A DNA stretch of 64,000 nucleotides from Gemmobacter sp964439015 (GCA_964439015.1 CAYTMV010000003.1:1-64000); one strand, 5' to 3'. Positions 17,279 to 26,032 are shown, counted from the stretch's first letter. A program made the numbers and translations. Notes: generated by a model not told the origin, from the sequence alone.

Positions 17279-18613
17279 TCAGCCGCGGGGTTTGCGCGGG
17301 CCGGGTCCGCCCTTGCCGGGCGGGGCGGCGCGACCTGGCCCAGATCCTTCACGCGGGCCGCCGGCGGAGGGTGCCGAAGACGGTTTGCCTCCGCTGCGGC
17401 CTGTCGGTTTGGACCCTGTCGGTTTGGACCCTGTCGGCTTGGATTCTGACCACTTGGAGCCTGAAGCCCTGGAACCTGCCGCCTTGCCGGGCGCAGGTTT
17501 GCCAAAGCCAGGTTTGGCAGAGCCTGCGCGCGGGCCTGCCGCGGGGGCAGCCTTTGTGCCTTCGCCACCACGGCCCCGTGCTGTCGGCTTCCCCTCGGCA
17601 TGGGCATGGGCACGGGCTGTGGTGCGGGCCGGCGCGTCCCTGTCCGCCTCCCGCGTGCGGCGGGGGAAGGGGGCTTCGTCGCGGCCGGCCTGCGCAGGCT
17701 TGCGGGGCGCGGGGCGCGGGGCGCGGCCGGTCATTGGCGCGGGGCGGCTGCCATCCTCCAGCCCCAGTTCGGCGGCGGTCAGGCCCAACTGGTCGCGCAG
17801 CACCGTGGGCCGCACCTCCTCCACGGCGCCCTCCGGCAGCTCACCCAGCCGGAACGGGCCATAGCTGACCCGGATCAGCCGGTTCACCGTCAGGCCGATA
17901 CCACCCATCGCGCGGCGCACCTCGCGGTTCTTGCCCTCGCGCAGCCCGACTGTCAGCCAGGCATTGGCCCCCTGCACCCGGTCGAGGGTCACATCCATCG
18001 GCTGAAAGCGCGTGCCCTCGACCTCGATCCCGCGGCGCAGCGGCTCCAGGTCGGGATCGGTGGGATTGCCGTTCACCCGCACCCGATACTTGCGCAGCCA
18101 GCCGGTTGCGGGCAGCTCCAGCCGCCGCTTCAAATCGCCATCATTGGTCAGAAGCAACAACCCTTCCGAGTTCAGGTCCAGCCGCCCCACGCTCATCACT
18201 CGCGGCATGCCTTCTGGCAGGTTTTCGAAGACGGTGGGCCGGCCCTGCTCGTCCGCCTCGGTCGTCACAAGGCCCAGGGGCTTGTGATAGAGCCACAGTC
18301 GCACCGGCTGCTTGGCGGGCAGCGGCTTGCCGTCGATCAGGATGCGGTCGCGCGGACCCACATCCAGCGCCGGGCTGTCGATCAGCTTGCCGTTCACCCG
18401 CACCAGACCGGCGGCGATCAACCGCTCGGCCTCGCGGCGCGAGGCGACCCCGGCGCGGGCCAGCACCTTGGCGATCCGCTCGCCGCCCTTGCCTGTCGCC
18501 GCCGCTGAAGTGGGAGAGGGCAGGGCAGGGCTTGCCTTTGCCGGGCGCTTCGCGGCAGGTTGGCGCGGCAGCTCCGCTGCGGGCTTGCGGGGCGGTTTGG
18601 GCGGTTTGGTCAT
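17279..18613 (-). CDS. rluB: rRNA pseudouridine synthase (RluB-like) with long basic tail
   Basis: The 444-residue protein has an S4 RNA-binding domain (~residues 45-90, ERIAKVLARAGVASRREAE) and an RsuA/RluB catalytic domain with the motif GRLDLNSEGLLLLTNDGD; Asp146 is the expected catalytic residue. Such enzymes modify U in 23S rRNA helix 89 or 16S rRNA. It is much longer than the usual ~250-290 residues: residues from about 295 form a low-complexity Lys/Arg/Pro/Gly/Ala tail with GSKPT repeats, and the first 40 residues are also basic. The tail probably binds RNA and seems disordered. The choice between RluB and RsuA is tentative. Confidence 0.88.
   Translation of the reverse strand: MTKPPKPPRKPAAELPRQPAAKRPAKASPALPSPTSAAATGKGGERIAKVLARAGVASRREAERLIAAGLVRVNGKLIDSPALDVGPRDRILIDGKPLPAKQPVRLWLYHKPLGLVTTEADEQGRPTVFENLPEGMPRVMSVGRLDLNSEGLLLLTNDGDLKRRLELPATGWLRKYRVRVNGNPTDPDLEPLRRGIEVEGTRFQPMDVTLDRVQGANAWLTVGLREGKNREVRRAMGGIGLTVNRLIRVSYGPFRLGELPEGAVEEVRPTVLRDQLGLTAAELGLEDGSRPAPMTGRAPRPAPRKPAQAGRDEAPFPRRTREADRDAPARTTARAHAHAEGKPTARGRGGEGTKAAPAAGPRAGSAKPGFGKPAPGKAAGSRASGSKWSESKPTGSKPTGSKPTGRSGGKPSSAPSAGGPREGSGPGRAAPPGKGGPGPRKPRG
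17400..17474. repeat. 15-bp tandem repeat in the pseudouridine synthase tail
   Basis: Five 15-bp units start with CCTGTCGGTTTGGAC. The first two are identical, the third differs at two positions and the last two are degenerate. In the minus frame they encode successive GSKPT-like pentapeptides. Confidence 0.8.
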
Positions 18614-18710
18614 GTCAGCCTTCTCGCCCGACGGGGCGCATATGCTACGTGCCGGAGGCCAGCCGCCTCCGATCCGTCAAACTATGGGGCCGGACAGGAT
18701 TGGGCAAGGC

Positions 18711-19160
18711 ATGACCTTCAAAAGCCACATGCAGGCGGCACTGGATGAGGCCCTCGCCGCCGCCGCGCGGGGGGAAGTGCCGGTAGGTGCGGTGGTGGTG
18801 GACGCGCAAGGCCGCATCGTCGCGCGCGCCGGCAACCGCACCCGAGAGTTGAACGACCCCTCCGCCCATGCCGAGATGCTGGCAATCCGTCAGGCCTGCG
18901 CCGCCGCCGGGTCCGAGCGTTTGCCGGGCCATGACCTCTATGTGACGCTGGAACCCTGTCCGATGTGCGCGGCCGTGATTTCGGCGGCCCGGATCGCACG
19001 GCTCTATTACGGCGCATCCGATCCGAAATCGGGAGGCGTGGCAGCGGGCGCGCGGGTGTTCTCGCATCCGCAATGCCACCACGTCCCGGAAATCTACGAC
19101 GGGATCGCGGCAGCCGAAGCCGAGCGATTGCTGAGGGTGTTCTTTTCCGACCGCCGATAG
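18711..19160 (+). CDS. tadA: tRNA-specific adenosine deaminase
   Basis: TadA converts A34 to inosine in tRNA-Arg(ACG). The 149-residue protein carries the zinc and catalytic motif HAE (His53, Glu55) and PCPMC (Cys83, Cys86). The start MTFKSHMQAALDEAL was chosen for agreement with the family; the upstream in-frame sequence overlaps the divergent pseudouridine synthase gene and looks non-coding. Its 3' end enters a hairpin repeat shared with the next, convergent gene. Confidence 0.9.
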   Translation: MTFKSHMQAALDEALAAAARGEVPVGAVVVDAQGRIVARAGNRTRELNDPSAHAEMLAIRQACAAAGSERLPGHDLYVTLEPCPMCAAVISAARIARLYYGASDPKSGGVAAGARVFSHPQCHHVPEIYDGIAAAEAERLLRVFFSDRR

Positions 19161-19292
19161 GGGGCGCTGCCCCCTCGCGCTGCCGCGCTCACCCCCGGGA
19201 TATTTTAACCTGACTGATCGGGGCGAGCGTGTCCTCATTCAGGCCCAAATATCCCGGGGGAGTCGCGGCACGCGACGGGGGCAGCGCCCCCG
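19161..19292. repeat. Convergent-end hairpin repeat, copy 2
   Basis: The left arm is GGGGGCGCTGCCCCC and the right arm GGGGGCAGCGCCCCC. The core pairs CCCCCGGGATATTT (from 19193) with AAATATCCCGGGGG (to 19261). It fills the gap between tadA and the convergent metallo-hydrolase gene. Confidence 0.85.
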
Positions 19293-19302
19293 CGCCGGCT
19301 GA

Positions 19303-19995
19303 TCACAGATCGATCGGCTCAAGCACTTCGGGCTCGATCAGTCGGACATTGGTGGGCAGGCCTGCGCGCAGCGCGCTCGCGTCCTGTGCGAGGATCGGGA
19401 AGGTGCGGTAATGGCAGGGGATGACGACGCGAAAGTCGAAATACTTGCGGCAGACAAAGGCCGCGCGGTCCATGTCCATCGTGTAATGGCCCCCGCAGGA
19501 CAGGATGCCGATATCCGGTTTGTGATATTCGGCCATCCAGGCCATGTCGGCCATGATGTCGGTATCGCCCGAGAGATAGATCGTGCGTCCCTCGCCGGCG
19601 ATCATGAAGCCCGCGGCCGATCCCGCCGGCAGCAAGGCCCCTTGAAAGTCGATCGAGGCAGAATGGGTTGCGTTGACCATCGTCACCCGTGTACCCGCCA
19701 GATCGACGGTGCCGCCTTTGCCGAAGCCGATGGTCTGGGCGCCCTTGGCGGACAGCCATTCCGACATTTCATGAATGCAGACCAGCGGCGCGCCCGTTTC
19801 GGCCGCCAGTGTAACGGCATCCGCGGCGTGGTCGCCATGGCCGTGGGTCAGCAGGATATGCGTGACGCCTTGCAGCACCTCTGCCCGGCGATCTGCGGGA
19901 AACATCGGATTGCCGGTCAGCCACGGGTCCACCAGCAGCACCGCCTGTTCGATTTCGAGGCGGAAGCCGGAATGTCCAAGCCAGATGATCTTCAT
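19303..19995 (-). CDS. UPF0173-type metal-dependent hydrolase
   Basis: This 230-residue metallo-beta-lactamase-fold protein begins MKIIWLGHSGFRLE. It has the metal motif HGHGDH (His51, His53, Asp55, His56), a second histidine segment (NATHSAS), the GDTD motif (YLSGDTDIM) and a late PCHYRTFP. The UPF0173 family (YtkL-like) are presumed hydrolases with unknown substrates. GGAGA precedes the chosen ATG; the longer in-frame start at 20043 lacks support. Confidence 0.85.
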   Translation of the reverse strand: MKIIWLGHSGFRLEIEQAVLLVDPWLTGNPMFPADRRAEVLQGVTHILLTHGHGDHAADAVTLAAETGAPLVCIHEMSEWLSAKGAQTIGFGKGGTVDLAGTRVTMVNATHSASIDFQGALLPAGSAAGFMIAGEGRTIYLSGDTDIMADMAWMAEYHKPDIGILSCGGHYTMDMDRAAFVCRKYFDFRVVIPCHYRTFPILAQDASALRAGLPTNVRLIEPEVLEPIDL

Positions 19996-20148
19996 CGGGT
20001 CTCCTTTCTGTTTTCGGTCAAAGTCGTAACCTAGACTGCTCACCGGCTTGTGACAGGCGAAACCCCGCCTCTGAGCGGGTTTCCGCCGCCTTGCGCGGAC
20101 CGGCCCCTGCGGCTAAACGGAAGGCGACACGACTGAAAGGGCTTGCCG

Positions 20149-20436
20149 ATGTCGATCGACACGGAAACCGCGCGCCGGGTTGCAAAGCTTGCGCGCATCG
20201 AGGTGGATGAAAGCGACCTGCCGGCGCTGGCGGTTGAGCTTTCGGGCATTCTGACCTTCATGGAACAGCTGAACGAGGTGGACGTCGCGGGCATCGAGCC
20301 GATGACCTCGGTCACGCCGATGCGTCTGAAGCGGCGCGCCGATGTCGTGACGGATGGCAACATCCAGGACTTGGTGCTGAAGAACGCCCCGGATGCCCGC
20401 GAGGGCTTTTTTGCCGTGCCGAAGGTGGTGGAATGA
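20149..20436 (+). CDS. gatC: Asp/Glu-tRNA amidotransferase subunit C
   Basis: GatC stabilises GatA in the GatCAB complex that converts Glu-tRNA-Gln and Asp-tRNA-Asn to their amide forms. The 95-residue protein shows the family pattern TARRVAKLARIEVDE, FMEQLNEVDV and AREGFFAVPKVVE at the end. The ATG at 20149 has GAAAGGG at correct spacing. Its stop overlaps the gatA start by four bases (ATGA), so translation is coupled. gatB is not next to gatA here. Confidence 0.95.
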   Translation: MSIDTETARRVAKLARIEVDESDLPALAVELSGILTFMEQLNEVDVAGIEPMTSVTPMRLKRRADVVTDGNIQDLVLKNAPDAREGFFAVPKVVE

Positions 20437-21914
20437 CCGCGCTGAACGAACTGACGATTGCCGCCGCGCGGGATGCGCTGGCCAAGGGCGAAACGTCCGC
20501 CACCGATCTGACCATGGCCTGTCTGACCGCCATCGACGCGGGAGACGCGCTGGGCGCCTATGTCCACAAGACCCCGGAACTGGCGCTGGAGCAGGCGCGG
20601 GCCGCCGATGCCCGGCTGAAAGCCGGCGATGCGCCCGCGATGTGCGGTATTCCGCTGGGGATCAAGGATCTGTTCTGCACCCGCGGTGTTCCCAGCCAGG
20701 CGGCCTCGAACATCCTGCGCGGCTTCAAGCCCGAATACGAATCGACCGTGACCACCAAGTTGTTCGATGCCGGCGCGGTGATGCTGGGCAAGCTGAACAT
20801 GGATGAGTTCGCGATGGGTTCGTCGAACGAGTCCTCTTGCTACGGTCCGGCGGTGAACCCGTGGCGCGTCGATGATCGCGAATTGACTCCGGGCGGCTCC
20901 TCGGGCGGGTCGGCCGCTGCCGTTGCGGGCGATCTGTGCCTTGCCGCGACCGGGACGGATACCGGCGGATCGATCCGTCAGCCGGCGGCCTTTACCGGCA
21001 TCGTCGGCATCAAGCCTACCTATGGCCGGGTCAGCCGTTGGGGCATCGTGGCCTTCGCCTCGTCGTTGGATCAGGCGGGGCCGATGACCAAATCGGTGCG
21101 CGATGCGGCGATCATGCTGCAGGCCATGTCGGGCCATGACCCCAGGGATTCGACCAGCGCCGACATCCCGGTGCCGGATTTCGAGGCGGCGCTGACCGGC
21201 GATATCCGCGGCAAGAAGATCGGCATCCCACGCGAATACCGTCTGGATGGCATGCCCGCCGAGGTTGAAGTGCTGTGGCAGAAGGGCACCGAGATGCTGC
21301 GCGATGCCGGGGCCGAGATCGTCGATATCTCGCTGCCGCATTCGAAATACGCACTGCCGGCCTATTATGTGATCGCGCCGGCCGAAGCCTCCTCGAACCT
21401 CGCGCGCTATGACGGGGTGCGCTATGGCCACCGCGCCAAACTCGCAGCCGGCGATGGCATCACCGAGATGTATGAGAAGACTCGCGCCGAGGGCTTCGGC
21501 GCTGAGGTCAAGCGCCGGATCATGATCGGCACCTATGTGCTGTCCGCCGGCTTTTACGATGCCTATTACAACCGGGCGCGCAAGGTGCGTGCGCTGATCA
21601 AGCGCGACTTCGATCAGGCTTTCGCGGCCGGGATCGACGCGATCCTGACCCCGGCTACGCCCACTTCGGCCTTCGGTCTGGGCGAGATGTCTTCGGCCGA
21701 CCCGATCGAGATGTATCTCAACGACGTGTTCACCGTGACGGTGAACCTCGCGGGTCTGCCGGGCGTTTCGGTCCCGGTTGGCCTCGACTCCAAGGGACTT
21801 CCGATGGGGCTGCAACTGATCGGTCGCCCGTGGGATGAGGCTGGGCTGCTCAATCACGCCTATGTGCTGGAGCGTGTAGCAGGCTTTACGGCCAAGGCGC
21901 AGAAATGGTGGTAA
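20433..21914 (+). CDS. gatA: Asp/Glu-tRNA amidotransferase subunit A
   Basis: GatA is the amidase subunit that releases ammonia from glutamine for tRNA transamidation. The 493-residue protein has the amidase-signature triad: Lys78 (PLGIKDLF), the cis-Ser in PGGSSGGSAAAVA near residue 155, and the nucleophile Ser180 in TDTGGSIRQPA. Length and motifs are typical. It overlaps gatC by four bases and is followed after 25 bases by a lipoprotein gene in the same direction. Confidence 0.96.
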   Translation: MTALNELTIAAARDALAKGETSATDLTMACLTAIDAGDALGAYVHKTPELALEQARAADARLKAGDAPAMCGIPLGIKDLFCTRGVPSQAASNILRGFKPEYESTVTTKLFDAGAVMLGKLNMDEFAMGSSNESSCYGPAVNPWRVDDRELTPGGSSGGSAAAVAGDLCLAATGTDTGGSIRQPAAFTGIVGIKPTYGRVSRWGIVAFASSLDQAGPMTKSVRDAAIMLQAMSGHDPRDSTSADIPVPDFEAALTGDIRGKKIGIPREYRLDGMPAEVEVLWQKGTEMLRDAGAEIVDISLPHSKYALPAYYVIAPAEASSNLARYDGVRYGHRAKLAAGDGITEMYEKTRAEGFGAEVKRRIMIGTYVLSAGFYDAYYNRARKVRALIKRDFDQAFAAGIDAILTPATPTSAFGLGEMSSADPIEMYLNDVFTVTVNLAGLPGVSVPVGLDSKGLPMGLQLIGRPWDEAGLLNHAYVLERVAGFTAKAQKWW

Positions 21915-21939
21915 GACCGGTCTGAAGGGAGACAGGGTG

Positions 21940-22815
21940 ATGCGGTTCAGACTGGGATTTGTGGCAATGACGGCTTTGCTGGCGGGCTGCATGACGCCGG
22001 TGCCGGATTCGTTGCCTGAAACGCAGGCGCGCGTGGGCGTGGTGCAGGGGGCGGCGCCGATTGCCGGCCCGGCCACGACCACCACTGCGCTGTCCGGCGC
22101 GCCGTTGACCTCTGCCCCTGCTGTCATGCCCGCCGCCCCTTCGGCTGGCCCGGCGGCGGGAGCATCGACCTTCTCGACCGATGCGCTGGGCGCCGCAATC
22201 GACCGCGCCGCCGGGGCGGCGCCCGCACCTGCGCCGGTCATGGTGCCCGACCAGCCGGCAGCGGTGATCGGCGCTGATCCCGCGCCGCAACCGACCTCTT
22301 CCGCACCGCCGCTGTCGGCGCTGGAGGTGCCGCCGGTGCCGCCGGTCGCGCCTGCCGGCGTCGATCCCACGGTCGATTCGCTTGACCCGCTTCTGCATGG
22401 TCAGCCGGCTGTTCTGGGTGTGGCAGCACCGCAACCCGCCGCTCCCACGCCGCCAGCCGAACCTGTCGCGCCCGCTGCCGCCGAAGTTGCCCCGGTCGCT
22501 GCCCCGGTCGCTGCCGAGGTCGCGCCCCCAGCCGCACCGGTGCAGCCGTTGCCCATGCCGGAAGGCGAGGGTGCCAATGTGGTGAAATTCGCCCTCTCGA
22601 CCAGCCACGCCAAGGGCACGCAGGTCTATGAGCGCTCCAGCTTGCAGCTCGGCAGCCCCAAGGCCGCCTGCGCGCGCTTTGCCTCTTCTGACAAGGCGCA
22701 ACAGGCGTTTCTCGAGGCGGGCGGACCCGAGCGGGACCGCAAGGGCCTGGACCCGGATGGCGATGGCTTTGCCTGCGACTGGGATCCGGCGCCGTTCCGG
22801 GCTGCCCTCCAATAA
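21940..22815 (+). CDS. Lipoprotein with Pro/Ala-rich linker and excalibur-like domain
   Basis: This 291-residue protein has a lipoprotein signal ending in LLAGC. Residues ~30-205 are Ala/Pro/Val-rich and low in complexity, suited to span the periplasm. The C-terminus has a conserved block with two cysteines and the calcium-binding-like DPDGDGFACDW motif of the excalibur domain, also found in surface nucleases and cell-wall proteins. An adjacent GTG at 21937 is possible, but AGGGAGAC spacing favours the ATG. It is followed at once by ampD, hinting at a cell-wall role. Function unknown. Confidence 0.75.
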   Translation: MRFRLGFVAMTALLAGCMTPVPDSLPETQARVGVVQGAAPIAGPATTTTALSGAPLTSAPAVMPAAPSAGPAAGASTFSTDALGAAIDRAAGAAPAPAPVMVPDQPAAVIGADPAPQPTSSAPPLSALEVPPVPPVAPAGVDPTVDSLDPLLHGQPAVLGVAAPQPAAPTPPAEPVAPAAAEVAPVAAPVAAEVAPPAAPVQPLPMPEGEGANVVKFALSTSHAKGTQVYERSSLQLGSPKAACARFASSDKAQQAFLEAGGPERDRKGLDPDGDGFACDWDPAPFRAALQ

Positions 22816-22816
22816 C

Positions 22817-23485
22817 GTGCGCGCCAGCGATCACCCCTCGCCCAATTGCGGCCCGCGCCGGCGGGGCGCGCTGCCGGACATGGTGGTGATCCATTATACC
22901 GGCATGGCTTTCGGGGCCGAGGCACGGCTTTGCGATCCTGACGCCGAGGTTTCCGCGCATTGGCTGATCACGGCCGATGGCGTCATCAAACCGCTGGTGC
23001 CCGAGGAACTGCGCGCCTGGCATGCCGGGGCGGGCAGCTGGGGCGCAGTCACGGACGTGAACTCGCACTCCATCGGGATCGAGCTGGACAATCCCGGCGA
23101 CCGACCGTTTGCCGCGCGGCAGATGGCGGCGCTAGAGCGGTTGCTGGCTGACATCCTGCATCGCTGGGCGATCCCGCCTGAACGGGTGATTGCCCATAGC
23201 GACATGGCCCCCGCCCGCAAGACCGACCCCGGCCCGCGTTTCGATTGGCAACGGCTGGCACGACGCGGGTTGGCGGTCTGGCCCGAACCGGACGGCGAGG
23301 AAGGCAATTTCGTCATCAATGCCCATGCCTTCGGCTATCCGCAGGTCGCGTCCGAGGTCATGCTGGCCGCCTTTCGGCTGCGCTTTCGCCCCGGCGTGAC
23401 CGGCCCCGAGGATGCCACGGACCGCCGCCTGATCCGCAATCTCGCCACCCGCTTTCCTGTTGACGCAAGGCTGGCGCGCGCGTAA
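22817..23485 (+). CDS. ampD: 1,6-anhydro-MurNAc-L-alanine amidase, AmpD-like
   Basis: This 222-residue Amidase_2 protein cleaves the lactyl-amide bond of anhydromuropeptides during peptidoglycan recycling. Zinc ligands and catalytic residues visible are His26 (VVIHYTGM), His127 (IAHSDMAP), Lys135 and Asp137 (ARKTDPG). It lacks a signal peptide, as expected for cytoplasmic AmpD. A GTG start at 22817, one base after the preceding stop codon, gives MRASDHPSPNCGPRR, which matches the family N-terminus; the longer frame would run inside the lipoprotein gene. No strong ribosome site is seen, so translation may be coupled. Confidence 0.85.
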   Translation: MRASDHPSPNCGPRRRGALPDMVVIHYTGMAFGAEARLCDPDAEVSAHWLITADGVIKPLVPEELRAWHAGAGSWGAVTDVNSHSIGIELDNPGDRPFAARQMAALERLLADILHRWAIPPERVIAHSDMAPARKTDPGPRFDWQRLARRGLAVWPEPDGEEGNFVINAHAFGYPQVASEVMLAAFRLRFRPGVTGPEDATDRRLIRNLATRFPVDARLARA

Positions 23486-23494
23486 GCCCACAGC

Positions 23495-23903
23495 GCGCGG
23501 ATGGCCGGATGACCGCGAGGGGCAACCTTCGAGGAAAGTCCGGACTCCATGAAGCAAGGGTGCCGGGTAACGCCCGGCGGGGGTAACCCCAGGGAAAGCG
23601 CCACAGAGAAAAGTCTGCCATGGGTTTCCATGGTCAGGGTGAAACGGTGGGGTAAGAGCCCACCGCGGACCGGGCAACCGGGACGGCACGGCAAGCCCCA
23701 CCCGGAGCAATGCCGAATAGGGGCCTCGCGCGGAAAGGTCCGGAGACCGGGGGCAACCCCGCCGGAGACCTCCGCAAGGGACGCTTCAGCCCAAGAGCGC
23801 CCGGGTTGGCAGCTTGACCCCGCCAGCAATGGCGGGGCTAGAGGAATGGTCATCCAGGGAGGGAAACCTCCCGGACAGAATCCGGCTTACAGGCCATCCG
23901 CGC
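23495..23903 (+). ncRNA. rnpB: RNase P RNA, bacterial class A
   Basis: The RNA is the catalytic component of RNase P, which matures tRNA 5' ends. The 5' end GCGCGGATGGCC pairs with the 3' end GGCCATCCGCGC (helix P1). Hallmark segments are GAGGAAAGTCCGGACTCC near 23528 and ACAGAATCCGGCTTACAGG near the 3' end, which form the conserved P4 core. Length is about 409 nt. The ends are set from the P1 pairing, so they may be off by a few bases. It begins right after ampD and is followed by a hairpin repeat. Confidence 0.96.
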
Positions 23904-23925
23904 AAATTCCGATGACGGAGACGAA

Positions 23926-24056
23926 GGGGGCGCTGCCCCCTCGCGCTGCGCGCTCACCCCCGGGATATTTCAGCCTGAATGATGGAAATTCGATGCCTCT
24001 ATCATTCAGGTGCAAATATCCTGGGGGAGTCCCGCAGGGACGGGGGCAAAGCCCCC
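23926..24056. repeat. Convergent-end hairpin repeat, copy 3
   Basis: GGGGGCGCTGCCCCC on the left, GGGGGCAAAGCCCCC on the right, and a core of CCCCCGGGATATTT pairing with AAATATCCTGGGGG around CCTGAATGATG and ATCATTCAGG. It lies between rnpB and the convergent rraB gene and touches the rraB stop codon. Confidence 0.85.
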
Positions 24057-24383
24057 TCAGTCTTCGGCCAGCATATCCCAGCCGTCGGGAAAGAAATCGG
24101 ATATCAGCGCGATTTCGGTGGCGCGCTTTTCCTGTTCCCAGATGGCTTCGGGTGTGACGGGGATCGGGCCGATCGCGGCGTCGATCATGCCTTCGTCCTC
24201 GTCGCGCTCGACGGTGAAGCCCGCGGCACGAAGAGATTTTTCGGCGGTCTGCCAGTCGGGTTCCATCTCTTCGGCAAAAAACAGGAAATGGATTACCGCC
24301 TGTTTCGGCAGGTCGGGTTCCTTTCGCAATTCCTCGAAGGTTTCAAAGGTTTCGCGGCGCTGGGCTTCGTAATCGTGAGGCAT
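24057..24383 (-). CDS. rraB: RraB-family ribonuclease E inhibitor
   Basis: This acidic protein of 108 residues matches the RraB fold family: LPKQAVIHFLFFAEE, DWQTAEKSLRAAGFTVERDEDE, and an acidic C-terminus. E. coli RraB binds RNase E and adjusts mRNA decay; the alphaproteobacterial forms are shorter and the activity is inferred. The ATG at 24383 follows AGGAGA. The gene converges on rnpB, so two RNA-processing genes face each other across a hairpin repeat. Confidence 0.75.
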   Translation of the reverse strand: MPHDYEAQRRETFETFEELRKEPDLPKQAVIHFLFFAEEMEPDWQTAEKSLRAAGFTVERDEDEGMIDAAIGPIPVTPEAIWEQEKRATEIALISDFFPDGWDMLAED

Positions 24384-24553
24384 GGTCTCTCCTGTTTGCG
24401 GCAGTTGTGCCACGTCTGTGGAGAAAAGTCAGCCGGGCTGGGTGTGTGGAGCGGGAATTGCCATGGATCATGTCGAAGGTGTTCAGGTTTTCTTAAGATA
24501 ATCCCGGTCCCAAGGGTGGGGCCGAGATTCAGGAAAAACTGGGGTGACGCGCA

Positions 24554-25984
24554 ATGACGACTTACACGATTCAGGGCTACAGCCGTGTGATGAACTGGGA
24601 CACTCAGGCGTATGAGCAGTTTGGCACGGCGACCTTGCAATATGTCCGTCCGGATGGCGCGGGTAGCTGGGTCCACCATTATAACTACCTCGATACGGAC
24701 GACACGCTCGTGGGCATGTCGCAAGTGCATGATTTCGTTTCGCTCAACGCATTTCTCAGCCGTCCCGGTGGCACGACCTATGATTTCGAGGGGGATCCGA
24801 TCCACGCCGAGCGTTTCGTGTATCTGCTGGAATGGGGCACTGGCCAGCGGACCTATATGCATTCGGTTTTCATGCCCTTGACGGGGGAAGAATTTTTCTT
24901 TGCCATGAGCGGCGATGCCATGCCGGCGATCACCTCGCTTGCCCAATTGGGCAGTCTGGTGGACGGGGCGCGGCGTTGGGTGATCGACGGGCCGTTCGAA
25001 AGTGGGGCCGAGATCCCGTTCACGACCTATCAGCGGGTTTCCATCACCGAGAATGACCGGATCGTCGCGTCCCATTCCGAGGGGCTGTTCTGGGATGCGG
25101 GCATCGGCAATGACACGATGCTGGGGGGCAATGCCAATGACACGCTTCTGGGTGGCGGCGGGAATGACCGTATCTTTACCGGCCTTGGCAACAATGTGGT
25201 CATGGGTGGCACCGGGAATGACACGATCACCGGCAATGGCGACTTCAACGAGATCATGGGCGGCGCGGGCAATGACAGCATCGCATCGATCAGCAACGTG
25301 GGTGGTGTCATAAATGGTGGCGGTGGTGCGGATGTGATCACTGTCGGCGCAGGGACTTTTACCGCTGGGTTCTGGACAGCCTATAACACCGTCAATGGGG
25401 GCTCGGGCGCGGACCGGCTTACGGGCGCGCAGGCCAATGACTGGTTCCGCGGCGATGCTGGGAATGACACTTTGACGGGCTATGCCGGTGATGACGATCT
25501 CTATGGCGGCGACCATAATGACAAGATCTATGGTGGCGCGGGCAATGACCGGGTGGAAGGGGACAATGGCGCCGATCTGCTGAGTGGCGGGGCCGGTGAG
25601 GACATGATGTATGGCGATGCCGGCGCCGACACTCTGATCGGGGGCGCCGCCGCGGATGAGGCATGGGGCGGGGCGGGAGCCGATGTATTCCGGTTCGTGA
25701 ACGCGACCGACAGCAGTTTCGTCGATTTTGACCAGATATTCGAGTTCGCCACCGGCGAGGACAAGATCGATCTGGCCGCGGTTGACGCCAACAGCACCGT
25801 TGCCAACGATCAAGCCTTCGCCTGGCGCGGGGCGCAGGCCTTTACCGGTCTCGGTCAGTTGCGGGTGGTCGTCTCGCAGGGCGATACGATCATTCTCGGC
25901 AACATCAGCGGCGATCTTGCGGCGGACTTCCGCATCGTGGTGCAGGACGTCACGGGCCTGACGCAGGCCAACTTCCTGCTCTGA
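24554..25984 (+). CDS. RTX calcium-binding protein with unknown N-terminal domain
   Basis: The 476-residue protein has an N-terminal ~175-residue domain without recognised homologue (MTTYTIQGYSRVMNWD ...) followed by about ten glycine-rich RTX nonapeptides from about residue 180 to 375 (GGNANDTLLGGGGNDRI, YGGAGNDRVEGDNGADL). The final ~95 residues (ADVFRFVNATDSSFVDFDQI ... DKIDLAAVDAN) resemble the secretion module of the larger RTX protein at the window start. No Sec signal is visible, so type I secretion is expected. There is no nearby secretion system. A strong terminator follows the stop. Confidence 0.85.
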   Translation: MTTYTIQGYSRVMNWDTQAYEQFGTATLQYVRPDGAGSWVHHYNYLDTDDTLVGMSQVHDFVSLNAFLSRPGGTTYDFEGDPIHAERFVYLLEWGTGQRTYMHSVFMPLTGEEFFFAMSGDAMPAITSLAQLGSLVDGARRWVIDGPFESGAEIPFTTYQRVSITENDRIVASHSEGLFWDAGIGNDTMLGGNANDTLLGGGGNDRIFTGLGNNVVMGGTGNDTITGNGDFNEIMGGAGNDSIASISNVGGVINGGGGADVITVGAGTFTAGFWTAYNTVNGGSGADRLTGAQANDWFRGDAGNDTLTGYAGDDDLYGGDHNDKIYGGAGNDRVEGDNGADLLSGGAGEDMMYGDAGADTLIGGAAADEAWGGAGADVFRFVNATDSSFVDFDQIFEFATGEDKIDLAAVDANSTVANDQAFAWRGAQAFTGLGQLRVVVSQGDTIILGNISGDLAADFRIVVQDVTGLTQANFLL

Positions 25985-26003
25985 TCCGCCTGCAGGCAGC
26001 ATC

Positions 26004-26029
26004 AGGGGCGCCTTTGGGCGCCCCTTTTT
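26004..26029 (+). terminator. Rho-independent terminator after the RTX gene
   Basis: The hairpin AGGGGCGCC / GGGCGCCCCT with a TTT loop is followed by TTTTT. Confidence 0.9.
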
Positions 26030-26032
26030 GCG

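Noticed and set aside
20040..22370. Long open frame (776 codons) on the minus strand
   Set aside because: It lies antisense to gatC, gatA and the lipoprotein; its translation is low in complexity and His/Arg/Gly-rich, as expected from the complement of GC-rich codons.
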